A DNA stretch of 64,000 nucleotides from Ciona intestinalis (GCF_000224145.3 NC_020173.2:4809680-4873679); one strand, 5' to 3'; counted from the stretch's first letter, positions 1 through 13,850 are shown. Notes: generated by a model not told the origin, from the sequence alone. A program made the numbers and translations.

Positions 1-3000
1 TGTTTGATTGGACTCTTGAGCAAAACATTCTCACAAGTTTCGCGGTCATGACAAACCACTATGAGGTTACCATGACACCAACATCATTCAGTGACAACCT
101 TAGATATTCATTTGATAACGGAGCACGACGCTTCATGAGAACAACTTTTAGTTTCGGTGAGTTGGAAGATGATTCCAATGGTCTTCAAATCAATGCAGCA
201 ATCTCCCATAACTCGCCAACTATGACGGGCTACGGAATTCCTGAAGACATTAAGGTTGTATTGTCTGGTACTCCAATTGGACTTGGTTTCAAGGGATCAC
301 TAGTTGCAACAGTTGACCGAAATATGAGGAAGATGCAACTAATGACAGGAGTGGATGCAGAAACAAATACCCTGCGATTCAGCTTTGCTCATGATCTTAC
401 ATCACTCAGTAACTTGGGAGTGTTTAACAACTTCACTGCCCATATTCATTGCACACCAACTGCAACTGACAACAGGTATGGAATTTCCACGGGAGGTTTC
501 GTCCAAATCAATGAGGAACAATACTCTGCAAGTGCAACAGGTTCAGTTCAGAATGACATGGAAAACAGCCGACTACGATTGATAGTTGACCTTTCACAGG
601 ACATAAATATCTTGTACCATTACAACGTACCCAAGCGAGTCCAAACCAACACTATGGTTGATTATGGCGTATCAGGTTGGTCTGGACTCTCTTCCATTAC
701 TTCCACAATCACCCGCACAATGTACGACCCAGAAACAGAAGAAACTCGAGATATTGTTAACACCATCAATGGTCGTGTCAACATTGAGCTCTTCAACTAC
801 AACCTCGCTGTATCTGGAAGCCACGACTTTAATGTGTCTTTCATGCCAAACAACATCAGATACGAGATCTCTGCATCTGGCTCCACATCCTCCCAGCCAA
901 CAGGTATTCTCTACAAATCCCTCATGATGGCAGTTACTATTGATGGCAGAAAGCAGATGGCAACACTCACTGTAAACCGCAACCGAAATGAAAGATCATT
1001 CTACCTCTCATCCTCCCATAATGTAACACAGGTCTACCAATACGGTGTGCCAGGCAACATGTCTATTAGCATTCGAATGCTTGATGCTTATAATGCTGAT
1101 GTCAGCATTGTCTATGACACAGCAAAGAAAAGTGTTGGTTTCAGATTTGACTATGATGGCCACAGAAACAAGCTTGTGTTCTACGTAAACCACAACTTTG
1201 ATATGTTGGTGCAGATGTTTTACATTCCAAAGAACTTTGGCTTTGAAACCTCTTTCACAAAATCAGAAAGAAGAGCAGAAGGTGACTTGAAATATGTGTG
1301 GGGACCAATAATCAAATTTGCTCATTTAACAACAACATGGGAGCCAAACTGGAGAACTTCTCCTGCTTTCACTTACCGACTGGGACACAACATCACTGCA
1401 GAGGAATTGTGGTACTTCCCAAGAAATTCACAAATGCAATTCCTAAGCAATTACTATGACAACGGATTTAACATTCGAGTGTCCGCACTCAGGAAATCTG
1501 TCACTCTTGCCTACGATACTAGCGCAAGTGCCGATATGCCAGTAGCAGCGAGATTTACTGTCACTCAAACCTATGACATGGTAAACTACCCAAGAATGAC
1601 CACCCTTGAGGTTGATTTGGATCGCAGTGTACAGAACACAGAAAAACTTCACGTGATTGTGTCCTTTGACAGAGAAGTGAAACTGGCAACAACAGTTACA
1701 GCAAAATACAACATGGAAACTCTCTCAGGCTCTGTGGCAATCCAAAACCGACAAGAATTTGTGGAAAGTGATGTGTTCCCTACCAACATTGATTTATTTG
1801 GAAACTGCAGTGTTAACTATGAGTTTACAAGTTACTTTACATTGGAAAGAGATGACCTGCCCAGATTCATGATCCAGGTGAAATCCGGAATTGACGTTGC
1901 TGAACAATCTGGCTTTGTTGAACTGGCACACAGTCAAAGATCATGGAAGAGATCAGGTTTACTAAAGAATGTTCGGCTCGATGTAAACTACAATCCAGAC
2001 GAGAAATCTGTTGTGATTGCTGTCAAGCAGGGCAGAAGCCGTAACACCATTAATGCAGCTGTAGACTATAGGTTAAGCAGTGAACATGTGTATGGACACG
2101 CTGAGATGTCACATGATTTCACCAGTACTCCAGTCCCAAGGATCATCCAGGCAACAGTATTATTGGAAAAAGGACGTGCATCACTTGGTGCAAATATGAA
2201 TGTGACTTTTGATACAACAGTGCTTACACACAGCATTGAGGCAAGGTATGATGTCTCTGCCACTTCCTTTATGACCCAATTCGAAGCAAATCAGGACAAT
2301 ATCTTCCTGACTGATATGTACAACGTGCCACATACTGTTGCTACAAATATCAATGCTAACTGGGGAACTGACATGACCGGTGGAATATCTACCCAATATG
2401 GTGACAAAACAACTAAACTCCGTATCACAACTAACAGGGAAACTGATGCTGAAGTGATTTTCAGACACAACTGGTCTTTCACACCAAACAACGTCCGTGT
2501 GATCATCACTCGCTCCCTTGAAGATAACTCAGCCACAATGTCAGTCAACATCGATGGAGTAGAAAGGCAAATTGTACTCTCAGGTTCTTTGAACGAAGGT
2601 GTGGGCAATGCTCATTTCACGCACACATTCGAAGGTACACAGATCCCACAGATGGTCATACTCTCAGGTGCTTACCGAAAGGAGCCAGATATGCATGTTG
2701 AAGTTAGCGCAATGATTGACGGAACGGAGCATTCGTTCTCTGCTGGATTTGAAAAACTAGAAGATGGTTTCACCATCTCTTCCACCCTGCTTGATGATGT
2801 TTCCAGACGTGCAACTTTCAGAAGAAATATCGTTCCTGGTGGATTCTCCGTTGACTTGGAACACAACATCCCTGAACTCCAGGCTTATGTCCCAGGATCA
2901 ATTGGAGCGACTGCAAGTGCTCGCATGAACCCCAGACCTAACATAACAGCATCTTTCCGTCAGCAGTCCGTGTCTAACTCACTGACAGCAGAGGCAGACA

Positions 3001-6000
3001 TCACAGCACTCCGATTTTCATTCCAACACGATTTTGAAATTTTGCCTATCCCACGATCTGTCAACCTTGAAATGTCTGGAACTGCTACCCCTGTTTCTGG
3101 ATCTCTCACACTCACCATGGATGGCCATCAACGACAACTCACTGGCTCAGTTGACCCACAAAACATGGTCGCCAGCATGATGAACAGCTTCCCTGAGCTC
3201 CCATTGCCAGAAACCCTCAGTGTCCGGCTACATGGCTCTGCTTCCCCACTCAGTGGAGGACTGTCAATCACTGTCAATGGATTGGAAAGAACAGCAAGTG
3301 CATCATACGACACCAGTCGCATGCGTGGTCAATTCCAGCACAACGCTGATGAACTGGACCAACTTTATGTTCCCCGTGACATCATAGTCAGTGTCAGTGG
3401 CACTGCCCAACCAGTATCTGGCGAAGTGTATGTTTCCATTGATGGGCTTGAACGCAGAGTTGGTGCAACCTTTAATAGACCAGGAGGTGTTTTGTCATTG
3501 TTTCAGAGTGCTCCCGAGTTCTCTTACATGCCAAGGAATGTGACCCTCCATGTTAGTGGCAGCATGCAACCTATGACTGGTCAAATCTCGCTTACAATTG
3601 ATGAAGTAGAAAGAAGTGTCAATGCCGAAGTAAACACCCGCAGCTTATTTTCAGTAACTCACTCTGTGCCAGAGGTTGAGCCATACATACCACGTCACTT
3701 GGCCATCTCTACTGGTTTCACATCCACGTCTGGACGTGTGACGGTTGAATATGATGTTAACCGAGTAAGGAAATCTGTAAACGTCGGTGCAACCTTAGAG
3801 GACAACCATTTGCGTCTTCAAGCAACACAGAATGTCAACACCGCTAGAAACGTGCCACAACACATTGTGGTGCAGTTAGCTGGAAGCATGGAGAACAAGA
3901 ACTTCACAGTTCTCGTCAGTGTGGATGACACAAACTTTGACACAACTGGAGAGATTTACACCGGTGCTGCAGAAGGATGGTATGGTATTTCTCTTAGATC
4001 CCAGCATAATATTCCAGCTATCACTGAAACCCTTTCCCTGCCACCTACAATGGAAACAACATTTAAAGTTAGAAAAGACGCTCAATCTTATGAAATGGCA
4101 ATCACTCTTGACTTGTTTCAAGGCCACGAGTATACTTCAGTGACAACTTTAACACCAATCATAACGCGATCAGAAAAGGCAATCCGAGCATCATATGAAC
4201 ATCATTATTCTGCTATGACACGCAGTGTCAGTGGATCTGCTACTTTATCTGAAGGTGACGGTCATTACAATATTGATGTCCAAGGCCAACAGACCCAGCC
4301 AGAAAGACGACAAATGCAAACGCAAATGACTGTTTCGCCGTTGGTGAACACACTTTCTGGATCTCACAACATCCCAGAATTTACAGAGATCGGTATACCA
4401 CAAGAGATCAGAAATGGCCGCACATCACTTTCATATGATCTTGATTCCAGAACTGCCCGAGCTTCGGCTCAAGCAACTGTTGATGGTGTTATGCATGGTT
4501 ACTCTGCTGATGTTTCCGCTGACATTGAAGGAGAGCGAAACGAAGCCACTTTCACCGCCACTGCTAGAAATGGTCCAGATGAGAAACGTTACACCACCAC
4601 AATCAGCTACAATGTAATGACAGCAGGAAATATTCAAACTGGAGTGACATGGTCTGTTCAAGACATGCCAACTTTAAGAATGCAGCGAGATGATGAAATA
4701 TCATTTGATCTTCAACTTGAGTCTCCCAGCAAGTCCATAACAATGACTGTAAGACAACCTGAACTTAATAACCTGGGGGTGCCACTCCAAACCCGAGCTG
4801 CTTATATCAACCGTGAGCCCAACGGATCAGGTTTTAACAGAGCTCTTGAGATACATTTGGATGAAATGACATGGCAAACAACAGCTGAATACCACAAGTC
4901 AAGTTCCCCATTCCACTTCGACCTTAAATGGACAATGAGCAACACAATCGCATTTTTCCCATTCCCGCATACCATGAGCTTCCTTGTTGCAGCCAATACA
5001 CTTTACACTGGAGATTCATCAGAACTTGATGCCAAAGTGGTGTCTTCATGGAACAACCAAGTTTTGTCATACAATATCACCCAAACCTTGGGAAATACAA
5101 ACGGCAGACTTGTTCAGCATATCACCAACAGTGTCCAGGCACTGCAGCAATATTTCGGAAACCTTAAAATTGTTGAAAGTTACTCATATGCTAACAGAGA
5201 TATAACCATCAACCAGCTGATTTATAAGGGTTCACCACTTGTGGAAATAGGAAACTACAACCTGGTCCTTACTGAAGAAGGAGATATTTCTGCCAGCTAC
5301 ACATATGATGATATGGGTTACGATTTCGACTTCAGATTTTCAAAGGAAGAAGGCCAGAGTGGATTGACCATCACTCTTAACAAGGCTGAAACAAGTCTTG
5401 TACGATTCACATACGCCATAACACCAAACACCTTCAGTGTAACAGCCAACAACCATGCCTTTGGACCGGAGTTTGAAATGGACTTTTCCACAGATGCAAG
5501 TCACGGCGGTCAAGTTGAAATTACTTTGACATCCATGCTTGTACTTGCTGGTGTCAGACACTCAGTGGAGGGCCATGACCAGATAACATTTAGTGATGAA
5601 CAAGTTGGTTGGGTAACCAGTATGGCATACACTGGTGCTCAAAGTTCTTCTCTCAACATCCAATCTACAATGACCGGACACCGAAACGAAAACCGGGGCT
5701 CATTCACTTACAGCATGACCAACAGGAAAGTGCTGAGTGTACTTCCAAAACGAATCACTGTTAGCGTCACTTCAACACCAACATCAATTAACGGCAACTT
5801 GGCATATGGACAAAAGAGATTCACATTAGATATGGCATCTGATGCTGAAGAGGCCTCTGTCAATGCACATATCACCCAAGAAAACTTCAAAACTCTTAGA
5901 AGAATGGGCATGCCAGGTGACATTCAATTCACAGGACAGTTGACACAAACCAGAAAGCATATCTCAACCACTATGGATAACATCGATGTTGTAGAGATCA

Positions 6001-9000
6001 ACTTGAGAGAGGGTGCACCAGTTGTAAGAGTCAACAAAATGAATGGAGATCCTTTCCTATCAATTACTGGAAGATACAGTCTAACTCCAGATAAGAGTTT
6101 CAATGCCGACATTGTGTGTACTCCTTTAGGGTTGGACATGACCAGCTCATTTGAACTGTTGACTTTCCAACCAGTTACTGGTAACTCCAACTTTAACTTT
6201 GTGGTTCATGACAACACTGATAACAGCGAATTCCGAGCTCAAGCACACTTGAATCCAACTTCTTCGGAAGCTCTTGATTTTGAGGGCCAGGCAAGCGTGA
6301 CATGTGATTTTCCCCTCATGCCATTTACCAGCAGAGTTTCAATCAGTTCAACAGCCAATTCTAACACCAACGCAGTTACTCACTTAATCAGCATGAGCTT
6401 GGATGACTCTGAAATAACCATAAGAGATGAATACACTCCTACCCAGCTGAGTGTCACTATCACACAACCATTCTCCCAAATGCCACCACGTTTGACATTT
6501 GTAGCATCAGAATCAGCTGAAGAAGAATACACTGTCCGAACTCTGTCTGCTACATGGGGCGAACAAACATTGGAAGTGGAATGTAAAGGCAAATCAGTTT
6601 CTTTGATTCAAGACCACACCCTCACCATCACACAACCCTCTGCTCTGCTTGGCTTCTCAGAATTCAATGCAAACCTAAAGGTTGATCAAATGGCAACCAG
6701 TCAGAAGTACGTTTTCCAACTGAATGGCAACCTTGACACAAATGTGCTTGGTATGAATGCTTCATATGCTGGTGTACTGCCTCAGTCTTTCGGTGCCCAC
6801 AACATCATAGTTGACATTCAGCATCCATTCTCCAACAATGTTATTCCTAGTGAGTTCAAAACAACAGGAAACATGGAATTTTCAACTGCTGGTTTGTACC
6901 ATAGTGACTGGCGAATTACATCGCAAAGAAGAGAACTGGTTGTTTTGAAGAAGGTCTTCACCCCGTTGGAAAATGGTTATGATCTTGTGTTCTTGTGGAA
7001 ACAAAGTCTTGTCACAACACCTGCAAGATACATTTCCTTGACAAGTGATGGCTCATCATCAGCTACTGGTCTGCAAAGCAAAGCAACTCTTGGTATTGAT
7101 AACTTACCACCCATGACTGGAGGTCTACAATACAACATAGAAAGTGACGACACATTCACCAACAAATCTGTGGCTGTTTCAGTTACTACAGGACCTCTTT
7201 CAAAGTGGCTTGTATTGCGAACTCTCTCAGTTGCAACTTGGTACAAGACTGAGTCAAACTCACGCCAGACTGCACCATCATTCGGACTCACTGTCATTCC
7301 CGATGGACAAAAGTGGGTGCTCAATGGAGGTTACGAAAGCTCATCTGGTCGTCGATCCAATAAACTTGAAACTTCAGTTACTTTCAATCATCCAATGCAA
7401 CTTAGACTGTTTAATACCCCTGTACCACAAGAAAACACTGGCAGTATTGCTCTGCTGAAGAGAGGCAAGGGATCTAGCTTTGTTACCAAGTATCAGAATG
7501 AAATGATGGACGAAGAGATGAAAATGACCACCAGATACAGAGTAGGAACTGCTGATAGCTTGTTCCAAGGTAACACCGCTGTCGTATTAGGAGATGCTTC
7601 AGTCTTCAGCAGTTCATTGGATATTGGCGAGGATGAAGCAAACTCTGGCTACAACATCAATCTGAGGATATCTCACCCTGCAAGTACTTTGGATGGTAAC
7701 TTGGTACTCAACACATTCAACTCTAACGAACGTATTGGATTCTCAGCCATTACTAAGGACTATAGTGAAGGTGTGAGGACATGGGAGCACAGGTTCTCAT
7801 ACATCAAGCCAACCAACACCATTGAGTATTACCAGAATGGTCCAGATATGCAAGAGCCAATCACTATCACAGGCGACCTCACTCAAGTCATGAGGCAAGT
7901 CAAACAAATCATGAGAAACCTCGCTGCAGATGCAACTCATACAAGACTGCAATTTGTGAAGGGAATGACTGAAACTGACAATGGTTACGATATGTACATC
8001 GGGTATGACATAGTGGATGATGCAACTTACACTCTCCACCTTGTTGCTGGTGCTGAAGCAGAAAACATGTTCGTAAAGTTGGAAACAAGAAAGAATTCCG
8101 AGTTGGATACCCCAATTGCCCGCGCCGATATTAACTTGGCTAACGAACAACTAATTCAAGTAAGACTGAGTGCCAACCCAGTGATCACCAATTTCTTGTC
8201 GAAGATCATTTCTGCGAGTGACGTGGAATTCGCACGCAAGCTTAACTGGTTCACAGCCAACGTTGTCCAAGCATTAGAAGCCGTGAAGACCATCATCACA
8301 GGCAACAACAATATGGAAAGTGTCGTGAATGCTTATATTGATGGACTTATCACCAAGGTTGAAGCAGCTAGAGATGCAGCAATCCAATTTGTCAGTTCTC
8401 TGTCAACCAGGACAACCAGCACTCTAGGAACATCCGAGCTTGTACTTGAACAGTTGGTAAGATCAGGCATCACAAACCTCTTGACAAGCATCACCTCACT
8501 TAAGGATCAAGTCATGCAGCCATTCGAACAGCTTACCCAGCAATACTATGGTCAGATCTTGGAAACAGCCAACGCAAAACTGCTCCGTACACTTGAACCA
8601 GTTACAGCAGCACTCCGAAAGATTCACGCTGGAGAACTTTTCATCGAGCTTGTCCAAGATGCAGTCGCAAAAACATCAGTCTTCATGATGACCAACGGTG
8701 AAGCCGCTTTTGCAGCATCACGTATTCCTCTTGAAAACTTGTTTGTCGTCACAAACTCAGAAATTATTTTCAACATCCCACTTCGATTCGAGGTAAGTTG
8801 AAATATTTTCTTAAATAAATATTTTTGTAAGTTAAAATATTTTCTTTAAAAAGTATTTCTGTGAGTTAAAATATTTTCTTTAACATAGTTTTTTGCGCTG
8901 GAATCGTGCCCAAATATTACTTGAAACTTTAAGATTGGTCTTAGATGGTATTAAACCCTTGTTAGTAACATTGGGGCAATTAAACTAACTTATTTAATTA

Positions 9001-12000
9001 AAAGTTTTTAAATACTATTACAAGAAAAAAAAAACGCTCTTTTAATTTCTTCCTAGCAAAATACTCACAAATTTTAATTTTAGCTTGATCATTTCACACC
9101 ATTGCCAACATTGGGTGACATCAAGACCTGGCTTGCTCAGAGTGCATTCTCCATTCAAATTGATGATACCGTCAAAATGCTTTACTCATATGTTGATGAT
9201 TACTATCGTGCCAGAGCTGTGATGTTCATGCCAAGAGATGAAATGTTACCACCATTCAAGGTGACTATCACTCTAGTATAGTATCGGGGCAAAGATGAAA
9301 TACCATTAGCACCCAAAATAAATATTTCCAAAGTCTGTTTTAACAATTAGCAACGCTTTTTTGGAATTGCATTTCTATGGTTATTTAATTTTTTAAATAT
9401 TCTTATTTACTACCAAATGGGATAAGAAAAAAGTATGAAAACATGTCTTATCGTACCCAAACCTAATGCAGTATTATTAAATAGCTAAAAGTTCTTACAA
9501 AATTAATGAAAAGTTAGATTTATAAAAAACTCTTTGCCAATCCACCTACCATATAAAAAGTTAGATTTATTATCTAATCGCATTGTTTTCTCAGGGCCAC
9601 TCATTTGTGTCTGGATTCAAGCACTTCAGCACCTTTGACAAGAAGCACTATGACTTCTCCAGCGCATGTGCTACCACACATATCCTTGCTTCGGACCACA
9701 GAGATGGAAACTTCACGATCTCGCTCACATACGCTGACCCAGCTCTTGAATCATCAATGAATGCTCTTGAGATCATTGTTGAAAACAGACGAGTAACAAT
9801 CTTCACTGACTACAGTGTTCGTGTAGGAGGGCGAACCAAGAACCTTCCATTGGCTGTTGGCAAGGTTTGTAATACAAATGCTTTGTATACTACTTAATAA
9901 ACTATATACTACATTTTAAAAGAGTTTTATTGCAAACTTTGCAGTGCTCAAAAGTTTATAAATTGAAAATCTGTTTGTAATTGTAACTTCACACCATAAT
10001 TCAAAATCCCATTTAATAATATTCTATATGAAAATGGCCCTAAAAGTAGGCAAGTCTGGAGCTCTCTTATATAGACCAGAGTTGGCCCATTACCAGAAAA
10101 TGTTGGTTTTTAAACTGCCGACCATTCTATATAGATGAGTTATCAAAAGATTTGGCCTGTAGGCCAGATTTGGTCCATTCAAAAATGACAACTATTGTAT
10201 CTCTTACAGATGGCTGTGACCCTTGAGGGTCGCACTGTTCATGTTCGGCACACAGATGGAGGAATGGACGTTGCTTGCGACTTTACAACTGAACTCTGCA
10301 CAGTTGACGTGTCACCTTATTACTTCGGTGCTACTGCTGGTCTTGCTGGAACTTTCAACAACGAACCAATGGACGACTTCACTTCACCTTCCCATGTCAT
10401 CATGGATTCACCAAACCAACTTGCTACTGCTTGGGAGGTAAGATGGTGTTTGAATGCAAAGTTGAAAAACTGAAAATCCCATTAGCTTAATGCCGATAAT
10501 GTTATGAGATCCAGCTTTAATACTATTCAATACATCATAATATTGTAGGAATATATAGCAAGACACTCAACAATATTTCTTCCAATTAAGTAATCCCTTA
10601 TGGATTGTCCAAATTGTCAGCCATACATGAAATAATGGTTAAATACCCACTAAGTTACACGTGGAAGAATATAGAAGCGAGCACAAGGTGTATGACCACC
10701 TGTGTTATAACGACTGTCAATTAGTGGTCAAGCCAGGATAAAGACATTCATTCATTTATATCATGTACATTTCTGCTTAGGCATCTGGCACAACATGCCC
10801 AGGAAATGTTGCTGCACCTGTAGCACCAGAATGTACAAGCACCACAAGACAAGCAATCTGTTCAGCGATCTTTGAAAGCAAGAATTCTGTCCACCGTGGA
10901 TGTTTCCCATTAGTTGACCCAGCTCCATTCATGACAATGTGTATGTCGGACATGTGTAATGAAGATGATCAGGTAAAAATTCTTTCTGTAGAATTTTGGA
11001 GCCTAAAATAATATTTCTTACCTAAAAAAGTTAAAATATTTGTTCAAAATTTTTACATAAGTTAGTTTAATATTTTAGTAAAAAATATTTTTTAGGTGTT
11101 TATATTTCACACACAGTATAAAGTACCTTTTTTATAAATTTCAACACTTTTTTAACAGACAAAGAGCTGTGCTGCATCTGCTGCCTACGCTTACAGATGT
11201 GGTTTACTGGGTGCTTCATTCGGGCAACCAGATCACTGCATTATGTGTTCGGCTACCAACGGAGACCAATTTAATGCTGGATCACGAAGCGTGGAAACTG
11301 AGGTCAATGGAATTGATCTTGTTATGGTTGTGGAAGAAGGACGATGCATGGGGTAGGGATTTAATTTTTATTTAAAAGAATAAAAATTAGAGATTTTTTC
11401 TTATGTATAATGTTATTTTGTTATATCTTAACAAAAAGTGTAAGAAAAAATTTTGTAAGAATTGTATTTTTTTATGTATAAATATATTATTTAAAGAATT
11501 ACTTAAAAATGGTATTGTTCCAACAGACGCTCTGGTATCTCCAAGGCAATGAAGAAGATGTTCAAGAAATTGTTGGCTGGTTTGTCTGAAACCCGTATGC
11601 GCAACACTCAATACACTCTGGTAGGATATGGTGGCACAGGAGCAAACATGGCACCGCATACATACACCATGCGTAACAGACTCGCAACCACCAACAGAAA
11701 GGTAGATTATAAATTTTGGTAAACTTTTTTTAATTTTTGATATTTTTTTTACAGTTTAAGTAATGCCAATTTTAATATTATTTTTAAAATATTTTTTACT
11801 GAAATTTTTTACAGTTCAAGTAATGCATAACACATGCACAAACGCTTTTGTTTTCAGTGGTTATAACATTTGAATCTAATTTTTTAATATCGGTTTGTTT
11901 AGAACGACCTCGTGAAGGCATTGCGCAAACTCTCACTCAGCGCAGAAGAGAGAGAAGTTGATCCATTAGCGGCGATCTCTTACGCTTCACAACTTCCATT

Positions 12001-13048
12001 CCGTGCCGGAGCTAAACCAGTCATTGTCATCTTGTCATGTGACCAGTGCTCTTCTAACTCACAGGTTTGTGCAAATTATAAAATATTTTTGAAAGGTTTT
12101 TTCACAGTTTTAAATATTTTTTTTTATTTTTATGTAGAGCTTAAACAAGCTTTATATTAACGTAAGTATTTAAAACAATCTTTTTCATCAGGTATCATAC
12201 AGCAACGTTGAGTGGCAATTAAGACAGCAAGGTATTACACTTCATCATGTCACTCAAAACACCATTGTTGGAGCCAGAAAATCGGTAAGCTGCCACACAT
12301 TTCCTTAAATAATTTATCGATATGTAATATTTTAACAGTTTTTTTTTCAGAATTTTGAAACATTTTTTCCAGAAGCTTCTTTTTTAAAGGTCATTTATTT
12401 TTTTTAAATTTTACATTCTGTTTTCTCTTTAAGATCTTTGGATTTGATTCTGAGAATGCATACATGAGACACAACCGTCCCGAGAGCTTCTCCATTGTTA
12501 AACCAAACAAACATGATGCTTGCGTACCATTGGCTACTTCAACTGGCGGTTCTGTATGGGATGCAACATTCTTGGTAAGAATTTAAATAAAGCAAAGTTT
12601 ATTAGAGTCACTGTGCACTTAATTGTTCAGATACGCTTACACAAAATTTGTCCTTAATTTTTGCGTGGCACTGTTTCGTTTTTTTTTGTAAGTTAATTGG
12701 TGACTTTTTTTCTTTATTTACCTGCTAATAAGTTGGTGTTAGGCAGCACATTATAAAATTGACCAGTAGTATAAGATATAAGAACAAAAAAGAGGAAAAA
12801 GAATGTTATAACAGATATTAGGGACTAAGGAAACAATTGTTAAAAGTTTGATAGGGACAAATAAATGCCATAATACAGTAGCCACAGCACATCAAAGAAT
12901 ATTTAACTAATGTTCGACATGCTTGCAGGCCAACCTTGACTTTGCAGCCAAATTCGGAAATTACATTGGTACCAAGAACACACGTGTTACTCAATCCTGC
13001 AAGTGCCAGCTTAATGCTGCTGGTATGGCTACGGCTGTCTGCACCTAA
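1..13048 (+). CDS. Large lipid transfer protein (apolipophorin/vitellogenin/apoB superfamily), 5'-partial
   Basis: The frame is open from base 3, so the start lies left of the window. Exons: <1-8792, 9084-9260, 9595-9864, 10210-10437, 10781-10972, 11159-11352, 11527-11701, 11903-12064, 12192-12284, 12434-12574, 12929-13048 (TAA). They encode at least 3513 aa. About 2800 residues are amphipathic beta-strand sequence with a recurring pattern (aromatic, H-N/D, hydrophobics, then a V/I-P turn, then a strand ending near SG). An alpha-helical stretch follows at about 8180-8690. The tail has a vWD domain (HFSTFDKKHYDF; GLAGTFNNEP..DDF), a C8-like cysteine module and a vWA-like fold. This fits a circulating lipoprotein scaffold that binds lipid through beta sheets. 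The N-terminal lipid-transfer module is outside the window, so the subfamily (apolipophorin, apoB-like or vitellogenin-like) cannot be decided. Family confidence is high, subfamily low. Confidence 0.85.
2860..3720 (+). repeat. Tandem 50-57-residue beta repeats inside the lipid-transfer protein
   Basis: Successive units start near 2860, 3021, 3178, 3331, 3503 and 3656. Each reads roughly H-x-x-P-E/x, then V/I/L-P-R, alternating hydrophobics, S-G-T/S-A-x-P-V-S-G, a strand with D-G-x-E-R, then a variable linker. Examples are PRSVNLEMSGTATPVSG and PRDIIVSVSGTAQPVSG. More diverged units occur elsewhere in the giant exon, for example near 210 and 1015. The repeats are visible at protein level and less so in DNA, which suggests old internal duplication kept by selection. 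They probably form the lipid-binding beta sheet. Confidence 0.65.
9278..9465 (+). mobile_element. Short TIR element (MITE) in a lipid-transfer gene intron, diverged
   Basis: The intron between exons 2 and 3 holds a diverged member of a family seen repeatedly here. The left end resembles GGGGCAAAGATG..ACC, the middle has TTACTACCAAATGGGAT, and the right end is TGTCTTATCGTACCC. The best-preserved copy is at 40017-40204. Confidence 0.55.
9595..13048 (+). other. vWD-C8-vWA-like C-terminal module of the lipid-transfer protein
   Basis: The exons at 9595-9864 and 10210-10437 encode a vWD domain. The exons at 10781-10972 and 11159-11352 hold cysteines in a C8-like order (GCFPLVDPAPFMTMC..DMC; SCAASAAYAYRCG). 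From the end of that exon to 12574 follows a Rossmann-like vWA pattern: beta1 DLVMVVEE, helix AMKKMFKKLLAGL, YTLVGYGG, then AGAKPVIVILSCD, then a helix and GITLHHV. The usual MIDAS D-x-S-x-S is replaced by E-E-G-R-C, so metal binding is doubtful. The last exon ends in a short cysteine-bearing tail (SCKCQL..VCT). Domain names rest on reading motifs by eye. Confidence 0.65.
10595..10765 (+). mobile_element. SINE 3' part (tRNA-derived family) in a lipid-transfer gene intron
   Basis: It shares ATGGATTGTCCAAATT, the AAGGTGTATGA block and a GTTATAACGACTGTC block with the fuller SINE at 41249-41555. It ends in an ATTCATTCATTTA tail only about 15 bp before the splice acceptor at 10780. Confidence 0.5.
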
Positions 13049-13539
13049 AGATAAAGCAACACTAGTTACCTGGACAAGAGGAATTTGTAAATAGACACGA
13101 ACTCTGTTAACGGCCTTGAACTTCTTTTTCATTTAGCAATAATTCCCAAGTGTGGGCTATATATTACCACAGTGTGCCGCATATAATTGCCTATAATTTT
13201 TTTGTGTCGTGTCTCGTATTTGTTACCACGTTTACACTTCGTTTTTAATCTGTGAAAAACAGATCTTTTTGTTACCAGTGAATTACACTGTTTTCTGTAT
13301 GTCCTTGTTTAGTTTTTGTTCAATTTTAAAATAATCGAATGAAACAGAACACGTTTTGTCATAACTCTGCTATTTTTTGTGTTTAATCAATAGTCTACTC
13401 CAGCCATTGCTGAAAATAAAGATGATTTTACTGAAGTGCTACATTTAGCAAAGCAATACACGTGTACCAACAAAATGTTTGTTCTTTTGTTCGTTTTTCG
13501 TACGTTTCAGGTTTCGTTCGTTTTGCTGTGCACCTTTTC

Positions 13540-13545
13540 AATAAA
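13540..13545 (+). terminator. Poly(A) signal of the lipid-transfer protein gene
   Basis: AATAAA lies about 490 bp after the stop at 13048. The 3' UTR therefore spans roughly 13049-13565. An earlier AAATAAAG near 13415 is an alternative signal. Confidence 0.6.
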
Positions 13546-13689
13546 ACCAAATGAATAATTGTTGGGTTTTATTTGATGCGTGAAATTGCTGTTTTAAATT
13601 TTGTATGAAGTTTAAAAATAGGATAAGAATATAATCTGATCTACTCAGAGTTACAAAAGTAGAAACACTCTTTCGAATAACTGCGCCTA

Positions 13690-13850
13690 TAGTATGACCT
13701 GGGATAAGATGGGAAAACGATAGCGCCTCAACAACCCAAATTTCCCGATGGTTTTTTTAACGCGAGACTAAAAGTAAATAATTCCATGTTTACAACCAAA
13801 GGGCAACGATCAGGCGAATGAAAAATGTCACATCTTACCCACCCTACTAA
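13690..13850 (+). mobile_element. MITE copy in intergenic DNA, diverged
   Basis: The ends GGGATAAGATGGGA and TCACATCTTACCCACCC are inverted matches to each other and to the family described at 40017-40204. It lies between the lipid-transfer gene and the esterase gene. Confidence 0.5.

Noticed and set aside
7144-7458. Long alternative frames on both strands within the giant lipid-transfer exon
   Set aside because: They are shadows of the true frame, which is uninterrupted for 8.8 kb and carries all family signatures.
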